This document shows, piece by piece, positions 40,048 to 49,653 of a DNA stretch of 64,000 nucleotides (the stretch's first letter is position 1; every line of letters begins with the position of its first letter). The notes beneath the pieces were generated by a model. It was not told the origin of the DNA and ran no database searches. It worked only from the letters and a program-made list of their open reading frames with translations. This DNA comes from Labilithrix sp. Lineage in GTDB: Bacteria; Myxococcota; Polyangia; Polyangiales; Polyangiaceae. Position numbers and translations under genes: made by a program. The stretch covers positions 1 through 64,000 of the forward strand of contig JAQBQL010000073.1 of NCBI GenBank assembly GCA_028287035.1. The letters are read 5' to 3'.

Positions 40048-43000
40048 ATGCTGACCCGCTTTCGCCACCTGTTTGGCGTTCTCTTCTTCCTTCTCGTCGC
40101 GTCGTGCAGCGGGGGCGGCTGCTCGTCCGGCTGCAGCAGTTGCGCGGGCATGACGCCCCTGCCCGGCGGCTTCCCGAAGGACCAGACGATCGAGAACGCC
40201 GCGACCGTGCGCGTCTCGCGTCCCGGTCTCGACTTCGTCGAGAAGCAGCTGCCCGCGATCGTCACGAAGCTGATCGCCGCGCCCGGCGGCATTCTCGGCG
40301 TCGACATCCCGACCATCGATCCGCCGAAGACGCAGATCGCGAACATCGGCATCGGCAAGATCCTGATCGACCCGGCGGTGTGCCCCGACGGCCCCGACCC
40401 GAAGGCGAACCCGCCGCGCTGCCATGCCGAGGTGAACATCGGCGGCGCCACGTTCCAGATCGACTCGATCAAGCCGAACGCGGTGAAGCTCCGCGGCGTC
40501 CTTCCCGTGAAGCTCGAGAACACCCCGGTCGCCGCGGAGGTCCGCGCCGACCCGATCATCGGCGGCGAGTTCGGCATCGGCACGATCACCCTGTTCATCG
40601 GCTACGGCGACGGCGGCTGCAACGACGGCAAGCCCCAGGTGACGCCGCACGCGCTGCCCATCGGGATCACCATCCCGCTCGTCGAGGAGACGACCTCGCC
40701 GCGCAACGGCTACATGAAGATCGACATCGACAAGGCGGAGATCGATCTCTCGGCGCTGTCGACCGACGACGTCAAGGTCTGCTCCAGCTGCGGCTTCGCC
40801 AGCGAGGTCTGCAGCGCCATCACGAACGCGGGCTTCGTGAAGGGCCTGGTCGTCGATCCGCTGAAGAACGGGCTCACGAGCCAGGTCAAGACGCTCCTCG
40901 CCGACAGCCTGTGCACCGCGCCGAACCCGGCGCTCGTGCCGTCGTGCCCCACGAACACGTCGCCCGACGCGTCGAACACCCACTGCGTGTTCGACTCCGA
41001 CAAGACCAAGTGCGTCTCGACCCTGCTCGGGACCGACTCGCACGTGAACCTGGGCGGGCTCCTCAAGAGCATCTCGCCGGGGACCACGGGCGGGCTCGAC
41101 TTCGGCCTTGCCGCGGGAGGCTCGATGAAGCCGTTCCCCAACGCCGATGCCAACGCGCAGGGCCGCACCCCGAACGGCATCACGCTCGGCATGCTGGGCG
41201 GCACCGTCCCCCAGCCGGTCTCGAAGTGCGTGCCGTTCGCGGAGCTCACGAAGCCGACCGGCATCCCGCTCCCCGACGAGCTCGCGCCGACCACCGCCGA
41301 TCCCGCGACGGCCCCGCACGTGGGGCTCGCGCTGTCCGGGCGGTTCCTCGATTACGCGTTCGGCAGCGTCTACAACTCGGGGCTCCTGTGCCTCGGCGTC
41401 TCGAGCGAGCAGATCGACATGCTCCGCTCGGCGCTGCTGAGCATCATCATCCCGTCACTGAAGACGCTCACGTTCGAGCAGGGTGACGCGGCGGCCGCGA
41501 TCACGACGCGGCCCCAGGCGCCGCCCACGGTGAAGATCGGCGGCGGCACCGGCCCGGCCGACCCGCTGCTCGGCATCACGCTGCCGAAGTTCGCGCTCGA
41601 CTTCTACCTCTGGCACCTCGACCGCTTCGTGCGCGTGTTCACGTTCGAGTCGGATCTCACGATCCCCGTGAACCTGCAGACGAGCAAGGCGGGCATCACG
41701 CCGGCGCTCGGCGACATCGTCGTCCAGAACGGCAAGGTCACGAACGCCGACATGCTCATGGACGATCCGGGGCTCGTCGCCGGGGCGCTCTCGGGGCTGC
41801 TCGGTGGTCTCGGCAAGCAGCTCGTGGGCAGCGGCTTCTCGCCCATCGACGTCTCGACGGCGCTCTCGACGTTCGGGCTCGGGCTCGACATCGGGCAGAT
41901 CGGAAAGCTGACGAAGGGCACCGACGACTTCGTCGGCATCTTCGCGACGATGTCGAAGACCGGCGGCGCCGCCACGATGGAGGCCGACACCCAGGCCGTC
42001 CTCGTGTCGAAGACCGTCCCGGCCGAGCACATGCAGCTCGCGACGATGGACCGCGCGTCCCTCCCCGAGCTCACCGTCGACCTCGCCTCGCCGCAGGCCA
42101 ACAGCGAGCATCCCGTCGAGTACGCGTGGTGGATCGATCGCGGGACGCGGTCGACCTGGTCGCGCGAGCGTCACCTCGTCGTGAAGGACGACCAGCTGCT
42201 CCTCCAGGGGCGGCACGTCCTGCACGTTGCGGCGCGCGTCGCCGGCCGCGCGGACACCGAGGACGCGACGCCCGCCGAGGTGCCGTTCGTCATCGATGCC
42301 GTCGCGCCGTTCGTCACGGTGAAGGCGGGCACCACCAGCGCCACCACCGCGACCCTGCAGGCGTGGGACCTCGTCAGCGCCGACTCCTCGCTCGTCGCGC
42401 GCTACCGGCTCGACGCGCAGCCGTTCGGCGAGTGGCGCGCGGTCCGCGAGCTCGCCCAGCTCGACGTCGGTCATGCGGAGACAGTCACCGTCGAGGTGAA
42501 GGACGAGGAGGGCAACGTGCGCTCCGTGACGCAGGAGCTCCGCGGCCGTGCCGACGGGTCGCTCGCCGCGGCGGGCTCCGGCTGCGGCTGCTCCACGCCG
42601 GGCGGACGGGATCGCGCTCCCAACGGCTACGCGGCGGCGGCGCTCGCGGTGCTCGGGCTCGCCTTCATGGTGCTCCGTCGGCGTTCGGCGCCGGCCGGCG
42701 CCGCGGGCGGGATGAACCGCACGCTCCTTGCCATCGGATCGATCGGCGTCGTCGCGGCCTCGAGCCAGGGCTGCAGCTGCGGCAGCGACAGCGACGATCA
42801 ACCCGTCCTCTGCGGCGCCGACTGCAAGCAGGAGTGCCAGGCGCCGCTCGAGCTCGGCCTGCCCGGATCGTACACGTCGCTTGCAAAGGCGGCCGACGGC
42901 ACCATCTGGGTGGCCGGCTACAACGACGCGCTCCTCTCCGAGGGCGAGAGCGATCTCTTCGGCGATCTCGTCGTCGGCAAGTACGATCTCGGCAAGCAGC

Positions 43001-44253
43001 GCGTCGACTGGCAGACGGTCGATGGCCTCCCGCCTCCGCGCACCGACGGAACGTGCGCGGCGCGCGCGAAGGACTCGTGGCGCAACGGCGAGGTCGACGC
43101 CGGTGACGACGTCGGCCTGTGGACGAGCCTCCAGCTGGCCGCCGACGGACGCCCGATGGTCAGCTACTACGACGCGACCAACAAGAAGCTGAAGTTCGCG
43201 GTCGGCAGCCCTGCGGAGGGCGGCTACCACTGGAACACCTTCACGCTTCGCGAGGCGGCCGGCGCCGACGTGGGGCGGTACGCGAAGATGCTCGTCGTCG
43301 GCGGCAAGCCCGTCGTCGCCTTCCTCCAGGTCGAGGCGGGCGCCGAGGGCAAGACGCGCTCGCGCGTCGTGGTGGCCCGCGCGAACAGCGAGGTGCCGGC
43401 CGACGGCAGCGACTTCCGCTTCGAGGACGCGGCGGTCGAGGAGTCGAACCCGTGTGGCGCGACGACGTGCACGGGCGGCCAGGTCTGCCTGAAGACGACC
43501 GGCACGTGCACCGCGACCACCGCGGGCTGCACCCCGGCGGACTGCGGCTCCGGCAAGGCCTGCGTGGCCACGGCCGGCGCGGCGACCTGCGAGGCCACGA
43601 AGAGCGGCACGCAGACGTACCCCGACGTGTTCGGTGACTTCATCACGCTCGCGCAGGGCGGCGGGAAGCTCGGCATCGTCGTCTACGATCGCCCGCACGG
43701 TAACCTCGTCGCCCTCGCCGACCAGGGCGGCGGCACCTGGACGCGGACCGTCCTCGACGGCGAGACCGGCTCACGCACCGACGGCACGGCCATCGACACC
43801 GGCGACGTCGGCGTGGCCGCGTCGCTCCAGATCGACGACGGCGGCACGTGGCACGTCACGTACGTGAGCGGCCTCGACGAGACGCTCCGCTACCTCGCGG
43901 TCACCGCCGGCAAGCCCGGCAAGTCCGAGATCATCGACGATGGCTCGGGCGTCGACGGCAAGCCGTTCCCCGACGGCAAGCACCTCGTCGGCGACGACTC
44001 CGCGCTGCGCGTCGACGGCGACCTCGTCACCGTCTACTACCAGGATGTCACGGTGGGACAGCTGCGCCGCGCCAGTGGCACGAAGTCCGGCGCCGGCCAC
44101 ACGTGGTCCACGCGCGCGCTCGCCCAGGACGGGAAGTTCGCGGGCTACTTCCCGCAGATCGTCCCCGGCGAGGACAAGGTCGCGAACTTCTGGGAGCAGA
44201 CCGACCGCGCGTCCCACTCGCGGGTCGGTGACGTCACCATCGTCACGCCCTGA
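40048..44253 (+). CDS. large secreted ORF, apparent in-frame fusion of two lipoproteins
   Basis: A 1,401-codon frame with a clear GGAGGACTC ribosome site before the ATG at 40048 and a lipoprotein signal (LLVASC). Residues 1-888 form a complete-looking secreted protein that ends with GCGCSTPGG (Cys at 846), a hydrophobic helix and RRR, a MYXO-CTERM-like sorting tail. Residue 889 is a Met (42712) starting MNRTLLAIGSIGVVAASSQGC, a second lipoprotein-like signal. The remaining ~510 residues, with beta-propeller-like segments (IWVAGYNDALL, PMVSYYDATNKKL), read in the same frame with no stop between. It is either one fused gene or two genes joined by loss of a stop or a frameshift. Confidence 0.85.
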   Translation: MLTRFRHLFGVLFFLLVASCSGGGCSSGCSSCAGMTPLPGGFPKDQTIENAATVRVSRPGLDFVEKQLPAIVTKLIAAPGGILGVDIPTIDPPKTQIANIGIGKILIDPAVCPDGPDPKANPPRCHAEVNIGGATFQIDSIKPNAVKLRGVLPVKLENTPVAAEVRADPIIGGEFGIGTITLFIGYGDGGCNDGKPQVTPHALPIGITIPLVEETTSPRNGYMKIDIDKAEIDLSALSTDDVKVCSSCGFASEVCSAITNAGFVKGLVVDPLKNGLTSQVKTLLADSLCTAPNPALVPSCPTNTSPDASNTHCVFDSDKTKCVSTLLGTDSHVNLGGLLKSISPGTTGGLDFGLAAGGSMKPFPNADANAQGRTPNGITLGMLGGTVPQPVSKCVPFAELTKPTGIPLPDELAPTTADPATAPHVGLALSGRFLDYAFGSVYNSGLLCLGVSSEQIDMLRSALLSIIIPSLKTLTFEQGDAAAAITTRPQAPPTVKIGGGTGPADPLLGITLPKFALDFYLWHLDRFVRVFTFESDLTIPVNLQTSKAGITPALGDIVVQNGKVTNADMLMDDPGLVAGALSGLLGGLGKQLVGSGFSPIDVSTALSTFGLGLDIGQIGKLTKGTDDFVGIFATMSKTGGAATMEADTQAVLVSKTVPAEHMQLATMDRASLPELTVDLASPQANSEHPVEYAWWIDRGTRSTWSRERHLVVKDDQLLLQGRHVLHVAARVAGRADTEDATPAEVPFVIDAVAPFVTVKAGTTSATTATLQAWDLVSADSSLVARYRLDAQPFGEWRAVRELAQLDVGHAETVTVEVKDEEGNVRSVTQELRGRADGSLAAAGSGCGCSTPGGRDRAPNGYAAAALAVLGLAFMVLRRRSAPAGAAGGMNRTLLAIGSIGVVAASSQGCSCGSDSDDQPVLCGADCKQECQAPLELGLPGSYTSLAKAADGTIWVAGYNDALLSEGESDLFGDLVVGKYDLGKQRVDWQTVDGLPPPRTDGTCAARAKDSWRNGEVDAGDDVGLWTSLQLAADGRPMVSYYDATNKKLKFAVGSPAEGGYHWNTFTLREAAGADVGRYAKMLVVGGKPVVAFLQVEAGAEGKTRSRVVVARANSEVPADGSDFRFEDAAVEESNPCGATTCTGGQVCLKTTGTCTATTAGCTPADCGSGKACVATAGAATCEATKSGTQTYPDVFGDFITLAQGGGKLGIVVYDRPHGNLVALADQGGGTWTRTVLDGETGSRTDGTAIDTGDVGVAASLQIDDGGTWHVTYVSGLDETLRYLAVTAGKPGKSEIIDDGSGVDGKPFPDGKHLVGDDSALRVDGDLVTVYYQDVTVGQLRRASGTKSGAGHTWSTRALAQDGKFAGYFPQIVPGEDKVANFWEQTDRASHSRVGDVTIVTP
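42712..44253 (+). other. possible separate downstream gene starting inside the fused ORF
   Basis: Taken alone, the frame from ATG 42712 encodes a 513-aa lipoprotein with a normal signal peptide and Cys. The bases GATGAAC at its start contain a TGA one base out of phase (42713-42715). A single-base frame change in the 3' end of the upstream part would therefore create the classic ATGA stop/start overlap seen elsewhere in this window. Confidence 0.5.
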
Positions 44254-44265
44254 CGGCGCGACCGC

Positions 44266-44730
44266 TCAGGAGGTCGGCAGGTTCGGCGGCGGCTGCTTGC
44301 CGAAGTTGGCCCGCGCCGCCTCCCGGACCTGGGCCTCGAGCTTCTCGAGCTCGGGGTCGCCCTTCACGAGCGCATCGTACTCCTCGATCGTGAGGCCGAC
44401 GCGCCCGGCGCCGAGCTCGAAGCAGCGCTGGAGGCTCGCCTCGTCGTTGGCTCCCGGGTTGTGGGTCGCGATGAGCTCCTCGGTCTTGCGCATGACGCTG
44501 ACCGCCTTGGCGCGCTCCGACACACCGTTGTGAGGCATGTCCGCTTGCGCCTCACGCGAGCGGAAGTCCTCGCGGGCCGAGAGGTCGGAGGTGCCGCTCT
44601 GCTCGAGGGCCTCCTGGCCGAGGGGCTTGGAGGGGTCCTCGAAGGAGCGGCCCGGCTTCCGCTCGTCCGGGATGTGCTCGGCCGGGGCGGTCGCGGTCGG
44701 GAAGGTAGGTGAGGACGGAGTCTGGGGCAT
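44266..44730 (-). CDS. hypothetical protein
   Basis: A 154-aa soluble protein with no signal peptide. The ATG at 44730 has an AAGGAGA ribosome site, which decides the start. The first half is low-complexity (Pro/Ser/Glu) and the second half is helical (SERAKAVSVMRKTEELIATH, LQRCFELGAGRVGLTIEEYD). No family recognised. It follows the 83-aa gene on the same strand and is convergent with the large fused ORF. Confidence 0.65.
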   Translation of the reverse strand: MPQTPSSPTFPTATAPAEHIPDERKPGRSFEDPSKPLGQEALEQSGTSDLSAREDFRSREAQADMPHNGVSERAKAVSVMRKTEELIATHNPGANDEASLQRCFELGAGRVGLTIEEYDALVKGDPELEKLEAQVREAARANFGKQPPPNLPTS

Positions 44731-44788
44731 GACGTGTCTCCTTGGAGACGCGTGGAGCAAGAGCCGTGCTCGGCCGTGACTGCGACGT

Positions 44789-45040
44789 TCAGGCGGCGAC
44801 GTCGGAGCTCGCGACCGCCGGCCGGAGCTCGACGCCGCTCGAGCGCTCACGCTCGGCGTTCACGACGTCGAGGAGCTCGGCCTTCGTCGCGACGCCGAGA
44901 TCGATGAGGACCCGCATGAAGCCGTCGACGTACCCGTGGGCGCGCGCGAGCCGCCCGTACGCTTCGCCGGAGGCCTTCGCGGCGAAGACGTCCGCCAGCA
45001 TGGTCCTCAGCTCGGAGAGCAGCTCGGTCTTCGACTTCAT
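44789..45040 (-). CDS. small hypothetical protein
   Basis: An 83-aa soluble, mostly helical protein (KTELLSELRTMLADVFAA, LARAHGYVDGFMRVLIDLG). The ribosome site is weak. The ordered pattern of hydrophobic residues and the position upstream of another small gene on the same strand support it as coding. No known family. Confidence 0.6.
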   Translation of the reverse strand: MKSKTELLSELRTMLADVFAAKASGEAYGRLARAHGYVDGFMRVLIDLGVATKAELLDVVNAERERSSGVELRPAVASSDVAA

Positions 45041-45165
45041 GGTCTGACCGCTATCGGAGCCGCCGGGCGAGGGCCAAAATTTCTGCGGGCGCCCAGGCGC
45101 GGGCTCCTCACGAGAATAGGTGGTGGCGCGGCAGGCGTTCGGGTAGACGATGGAACGCGAGCGTC

Positions 45166-46569
45166 ATGGCAGAGGACGAGACCGACACCGCGGAGCCGAA
45201 AGCGGTCGTCCGCGAGGCAGACGTAGCAGCCCCGGCGGCGGGCGATGACGACGCCCGCGAGGACGGCGACGCGGTGACGCGCGCGCCCGAGACCGCGGCG
45301 CTCGCCGCTCCGGTCACGCCCGAGCCCGAGGCCGACGTGGCGAGCGGCCGCGAGAGCGTCGCGCGCGAGAGCATCCGCGGCAAGGGCTCGCGGCCGAGCC
45401 TCTCCGGCGAAGCCGGCCCGCTTGCCGCGTACGAGGCCCTCGCCCGCTCGGCGCGTCTGCCTGATCTCGTGGCGATCGCCGAGAAGGTCATCGACGAGGC
45501 GGCCGCGGCGCGCCGCCCGGGCTGGACGCACATCGAGAAGGTGAGCGTCCTCGCCGACGAGGCGCGGCTCGCGCGCGCCGACGCGGACACCCCGTTCGGC
45601 AACGTCCTCAAGGTGCTCGGTGAAGGCCCCGAGGACGACGCGGAGCGCGCGCTCGCGTCGGCCGTCTGGGCCCATGCGATCGCCGAGGCCCGCCGGAACG
45701 ACGAGGACCGCCTCGCCGGCGACGTGCTCTGGCTCGCCACGCACACCGCCTTCGACGCCACGCCGCTGCTCGACCGCGCGCTCGGCGAGGATGCCGACGA
45801 GCTGTGGATCGCCATCGGGCACCGCATCAAGCGCATCGACGAGGGCAAGGGCACCTCGCTGGGGCGCGGCGAGGCGATCATCGGCTCGGCGGCGCTCGCC
45901 GCCTCGAGCTCGCCCGCCGCGCATCGCGTCGCCGGTGACCTCGCCGGAAAGCTCCGCGACCCGATGCTCTCGCGCCTGCTGGAAGGAGCGACCGTGGGCG
46001 GCACCTCGCGCGAGCTCCGGCTCGAGGGCGAGGCCATCGCGCCGCCGCGCGGCCCCGTGGCCACGACGCTCCTCGCGGTGACCGGACTCCTCTTCGTGAT
46101 GGGCGCGGCACGTCTCGTCGCCCGCGTCGCCCTCGCCTACCGTCGCCCCGCCGAGGTGTCGGTGTCCGAGGCCGGCATCCGCATGAAGACGCGCACCGAG
46201 ATGCTGGGCCGCGTCCTCCGCGAGCGCGAGCACGTCATCGTGAAGAGCAGCCTCGCGCGCGTCGTCCGTGAGGTGCGCTACCCGCGCGCGGCGTTCTATG
46301 CGGGCCTCCTGGCGCTGGCGATCGGGAGCTACCTCGGCGTGCGGACGCTGGGCGATGGCGTCCGCTCCGCCTCCCCCTCCCTGCTGCTCGCCGGGCTCCT
46401 CGTCGTCATCGCCGGCGTCGCGATCGACTTCGTGCTCGGAAGCGTGCTCCCCAGCGCGAAGGGGCGCGTCCGTATCTCGTTCGTCCCGCGCACCGGGGCG
46501 ACGCTCAGCATGACGGACGTGGACGCGGACCGCGCCGACGAGGCCCTGATGCGCGCCCTCGCGCGCTGA
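45166..46569 (+). CDS. predicted membrane protein
   Basis: A 467-aa protein. The first ~75 residues are Ala/Asp/Glu-rich and disordered. A helical cytoplasmic region follows (residues ~85-270: AAYEALARSARLPDLVAIAE and related helices), then three likely transmembrane helices (TTLLAVTGLLFVMGAARLV, AAFYAGLLALAIGSYLGV, LLLAGLLVVIAGVAIDFVLG). It ends in a short cytoplasmic beta segment (RVRISFVPRTGATLSM). No family recognised. It is divergent from the 83-aa gene and convergent with the repeat protein. Confidence 0.75.
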   Translation: MAEDETDTAEPKAVVREADVAAPAAGDDDAREDGDAVTRAPETAALAAPVTPEPEADVASGRESVARESIRGKGSRPSLSGEAGPLAAYEALARSARLPDLVAIAEKVIDEAAAARRPGWTHIEKVSVLADEARLARADADTPFGNVLKVLGEGPEDDAERALASAVWAHAIAEARRNDEDRLAGDVLWLATHTAFDATPLLDRALGEDADELWIAIGHRIKRIDEGKGTSLGRGEAIIGSAALAASSSPAAHRVAGDLAGKLRDPMLSRLLEGATVGGTSRELRLEGEAIAPPRGPVATTLLAVTGLLFVMGAARLVARVALAYRRPAEVSVSEAGIRMKTRTEMLGRVLREREHVIVKSSLARVVREVRYPRAAFYAGLLALAIGSYLGVRTLGDGVRSASPSLLLAGLLVVIAGVAIDFVLGSVLPSAKGRVRISFVPRTGATLSMTDVDADRADEALMRALAR

Positions 46570-46579
46570 GCCGGACTGC

Positions 46580-48274
46580 CTACTGCGAAGCGGTCACGCG
46601 GTCGCCGAGGACTGCGTCGAGCTTGCCCGCAGTGGCCCGGACCTCGAGGCGCACCTGGCGCGGCGCGGCGCCGGCGCAGGCCCGTACGAGGCCCGCGGTC
46701 TGTCCGTGCGCGCGGTCGAGCTCCTCGCCCGACGCGACGTCGGTGAGGCGCGCCTCGAGGCCGGTTCCCTCGCCCTCGACGCCGATCGCCACGCGGAGGC
46801 ACTGCCCGGGCGGGACCGTTGCATTCTGCACGTACTGGTGCGAGGCATCGAGGCTCGCCTGGCGCACGCCTCCTGCGCCCTCGAACGTGCCGATCGGCCC
46901 GCCCGCCGCCCGGCCCAGCATGCGGCTCGCCGCGAGCGGGTGCGCGGCGAAGATCGGGTCGCGCCACCTCTCGGCGCGCGTCAGGACGGTGAACGGACCA
47001 GGGCGGCCGCGCGTGCCGAGGTCGACGCGTGCCTTGCCCCTCCCGCAGGCGAAGAGCGTCGTATCGCTCGCCCCCTCGGCGCTCGCGAGCAGCGCGCCCG
47101 CGTCATCCCACACGGCCACGTCGAGGAGCGCGAGCGGCGCGCCCGCCACGACGTCGATGCGCGTGCAGCCGGCGGCACCCGCGAGCTCCACGGGTACGGT
47201 GAGGCGGCGCCCGAGCTGCAGCTGACCGCTGGCCGACGCGGACGGCGCCGCGTAGCCCGCCTTCGCGAGGGCGGCATTGCGAGCGGCGCGCGTCTGCTCG
47301 AGGGGTAGCACCGGCGCCACCCACGCGACGTCGGCGCGGGCGAGCACGTCCTTCGCGGTGCCGATCTTCGTCCGCGCGATCACCGCCGCGACGAGCCCTC
47401 GGCCCAGGTGCGGGCGGACCTGGAGCGATCCGGTCATCGCGGTGGGCGAGCACACCGTCACCGAGCGCGTGGGGCCTCCGTCCTTGGCGCGTGCGACGAG
47501 GCGCCCGTCGGCATCGAGCACGTCGACGTCGATGATCGCGACGTCGTCGTCGGGCACGACGAGCGCGTCCGTGCAGCCGCCCTCGTCGATCGTGAAGCCC
47601 ACCGCCGAGACGGCGCGGTTGTCCGCGGTGATGGCGAGGCGGCGCTGCTCCTCCCAGGTGCCGCCGATCGCCGCGCGATGCGCCCGCACCTGCTCCTCGA
47701 GGCCCGGCCACGCTTCGGGCGTGCGAGGCGCCGAGCCCGTCGTTCCGTGCGCGTTGGCGGCGCGGCCGATCTCGGGGGCGCGCTCCTTCGGCACGAGCTG
47801 AGCACCGACGACGCACAGGCCTTCGCCGCTGGCGGCGTGCGCCGCGACGTAGACGCGCGACGGATGCGGCGGACAGAGGAGGAGCGTCGGCCTGGGATCC
47901 GGCCCCTCGTCGACCGCCACCGGATTGCCTTCCTCGGCGAAGGCGGCGAGGTCGATGTCCTCGAGGGAGCCCGAGGCGCGCCCGTACGCGAGCAGGCATG
48001 CGTCCTTCGGGATGTCGACGAAGGCCCCGAGGCGCTCGCCTTCGCTCATCGGCCCCGATGCCACGATGGCGAGCGGCCCGCCGCCGAGCTTCGCGACGCG
48101 GGACGGCAGATCGCCGAGGAGCGGCCCTGCCTCGAGCGCGCCGAGCGCCACCTTCGGCGCGCGCGGCGGCGCCGTGACCACCGGCGCGTTCGCCGAGGAG
48201 CCCCCCGCGCACGCCGCGAGCCCCGCGACGGCGACCAGCGCCAGGAGGGCTGCGCCGGGACGACCGCCGATCAT
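46580..48274 (-). CDS. lipoprotein built from four two-cysteine beta repeats
   Basis: A 564-aa secreted lipoprotein (signal ending GLAAC, lipidated Cys22). I find four repeat units, each with a cysteine pair at nearly constant distance: C93-C134, C234-C275, C370-C410 and C492-C533 (40-41 residues apart). Each unit has the shape C-x-x-x-V-x(10-15)-L/V-x-D-x-x-G-x-L/V-A ... C followed by a strand. The start overlaps the upstream gene's stop by 4 bases. It is probably a disulfide-stabilised beta-sandwich array outside the cell; binding partner unknown. Confidence 0.82.
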   Translation of the reverse strand: MIGGRPGAALLALVAVAGLAACAGGSSANAPVVTAPPRAPKVALGALEAGPLLGDLPSRVAKLGGGPLAIVASGPMSEGERLGAFVDIPKDACLLAYGRASGSLEDIDLAAFAEEGNPVAVDEGPDPRPTLLLCPPHPSRVYVAAHAASGEGLCVVGAQLVPKERAPEIGRAANAHGTTGSAPRTPEAWPGLEEQVRAHRAAIGGTWEEQRRLAITADNRAVSAVGFTIDEGGCTDALVVPDDDVAIIDVDVLDADGRLVARAKDGGPTRSVTVCSPTAMTGSLQVRPHLGRGLVAAVIARTKIGTAKDVLARADVAWVAPVLPLEQTRAARNAALAKAGYAAPSASASGQLQLGRRLTVPVELAGAAGCTRIDVVAGAPLALLDVAVWDDAGALLASAEGASDTTLFACGRGKARVDLGTRGRPGPFTVLTRAERWRDPIFAAHPLAASRMLGRAAGGPIGTFEGAGGVRQASLDASHQYVQNATVPPGQCLRVAIGVEGEGTGLEARLTDVASGEELDRAHGQTAGLVRACAGAAPRQVRLEVRATAGKLDAVLGDRVTASQ

Positions 48275-49620
48275 CGACCCGCCTCCCAGACCGCGCTCTT
48301 CATGCGGTAGACCGCGAGCCCCCAGCCGATCGCGGTGCCGCGCGCGTGCACCTCGACGCGCGCGCTCTCCTGCGCGCTCACGCAGAACGCGCTGAGCGCC
48401 GCCTCCTCCGTGACCCCGCGTTCGTCGGTGGACTCGCGCGCGCCGATGACCGTGCGGATCTGCAGCGCGCGCGCGTGCCCGTGGGTCAGGCCGACCACCG
48501 CGAGGTAACAGCCGCCCACCTCGAGCTGCAGCGGGAGCGGGGTCGTGCCCGAGCTTCCCTGCGCGAGGTACACCGGCTCGGCCTCGGGCGGCGCGACGTG
48601 CCGGGTGAACATGACGCGCGCCATCTTGCTGCGCACGCCGCTGCCCCACAGGGCCGGCAGGTGCTCGGGGAGCGGCCACGACGCCAGCGTGGAGACGACC
48701 TGGCCTCCGGGCGGCGCGCCCGCGAAGACCAGGCTCACCGGCGACGCGCGGCCGACGCAGGCCTCGAGGCGGGCATCGGGCGCCTCGGTGCGGTCACGCG
48801 CGAGGACGCGATCGCTGTCGGCCGGATCCCGCAGCTCGGCATCGACGTCGAGCCGGAACCGGCGGCCGAGGCGGTCGGGGCGCGGATCGCGCGCGAACAG
48901 CTCGACGCGGTGACAGCCGGGGGCGAGCGTCAGCTCCTCCTCACCGCCGCCGGTGTCGCCCGCCTTGATGGGCGTGCGCGGCTGCACGAGCGCGCCCTCG
49001 CGCTTGGCGCGGCTCTCGGCGAGCTCGGCTCGCTTGTCCTGCGAGGCGAGCGGCGGGAGCGCGCCGGCGTCGGGAACCGGGGGGAGCGCGCCGCCCGTTC
49101 GCTCCGGGATGACGCTGGTGAGCGCCGGCAGCGCCGCCGGAGAGTGCGCCACGATGATCTCGAGCGCGCCGCGGCCAGCGTCGCTCGTCACGACGAGATG
49201 GCGGACCGGCCGCGCGGCGCCGCAGCGCCGGAGCTCGACGACGCCCGCGGTGCTCACGGCACGGCCCCCGAGCTCGGGGGCGAGCGGATCACTGAGCGCG
49301 TCGGAGAGCCGAGCGCGGAAGCTGACCCCGCGCGCCCCGATGATCGCGATGTGCGTGCAGCCTGCCGCGTCGACGGCGGGATCACCGGCCTCGGGCCGCG
49401 GCACCGGGACGAGGCTCGTCTCGTCGTCGAACACGAACCGCGTCGGAAGAAGCGTCACCCGTGCTCCGGCGGCGCGCCACTGCTCGACGACGCGCGCTGC
49501 GACCTCGCGCGACGAGTCGGCGTGGGCCTCGGCGGGCGCCATGACCGCCGCCAGCACGGCCGGCATCACGAGGCGGAGAGGGAGGCGAGCCACCGGGAAG
49601 ATCGTAGCACGCGTCGCCAT
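48271..49620 (-). CDS. secreted protein with three two-cysteine repeats
   Basis: A 449-aa protein with a cleavable signal peptide (ARLPLRLVMPAVLAAVMAPA). It shares the repeat pattern of its downstream neighbour: cysteine pairs C88-C133, C236-C288 and C371-C413, each starting with a [GA]GC-x-x-hydrophobic strand. A charged, Pro-rich linker is near residues 175-225. The stop overlaps the next start (ATGA), so the two are translationally coupled and probably work together. Confidence 0.8.
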   Translation of the reverse strand: MATRATIFPVARLPLRLVMPAVLAAVMAPAEAHADSSREVAARVVEQWRAAGARVTLLPTRFVFDDETSLVPVPRPEAGDPAVDAAGCTHIAIIGARGVSFRARLSDALSDPLAPELGGRAVSTAGVVELRRCGAARPVRHLVVTSDAGRGALEIIVAHSPAALPALTSVIPERTGGALPPVPDAGALPPLASQDKRAELAESRAKREGALVQPRTPIKAGDTGGGEEELTLAPGCHRVELFARDPRPDRLGRRFRLDVDAELRDPADSDRVLARDRTEAPDARLEACVGRASPVSLVFAGAPPGGQVVSTLASWPLPEHLPALWGSGVRSKMARVMFTRHVAPPEAEPVYLAQGSSGTTPLPLQLEVGGCYLAVVGLTHGHARALQIRTVIGARESTDERGVTEEAALSAFCVSAQESARVEVHARGTAIGWGLAVYRMKSAVWEAGR

Positions 49621-49653
49621 CGGTAGCGCCGGAGGCCCGGGCGCCGCACGCGC

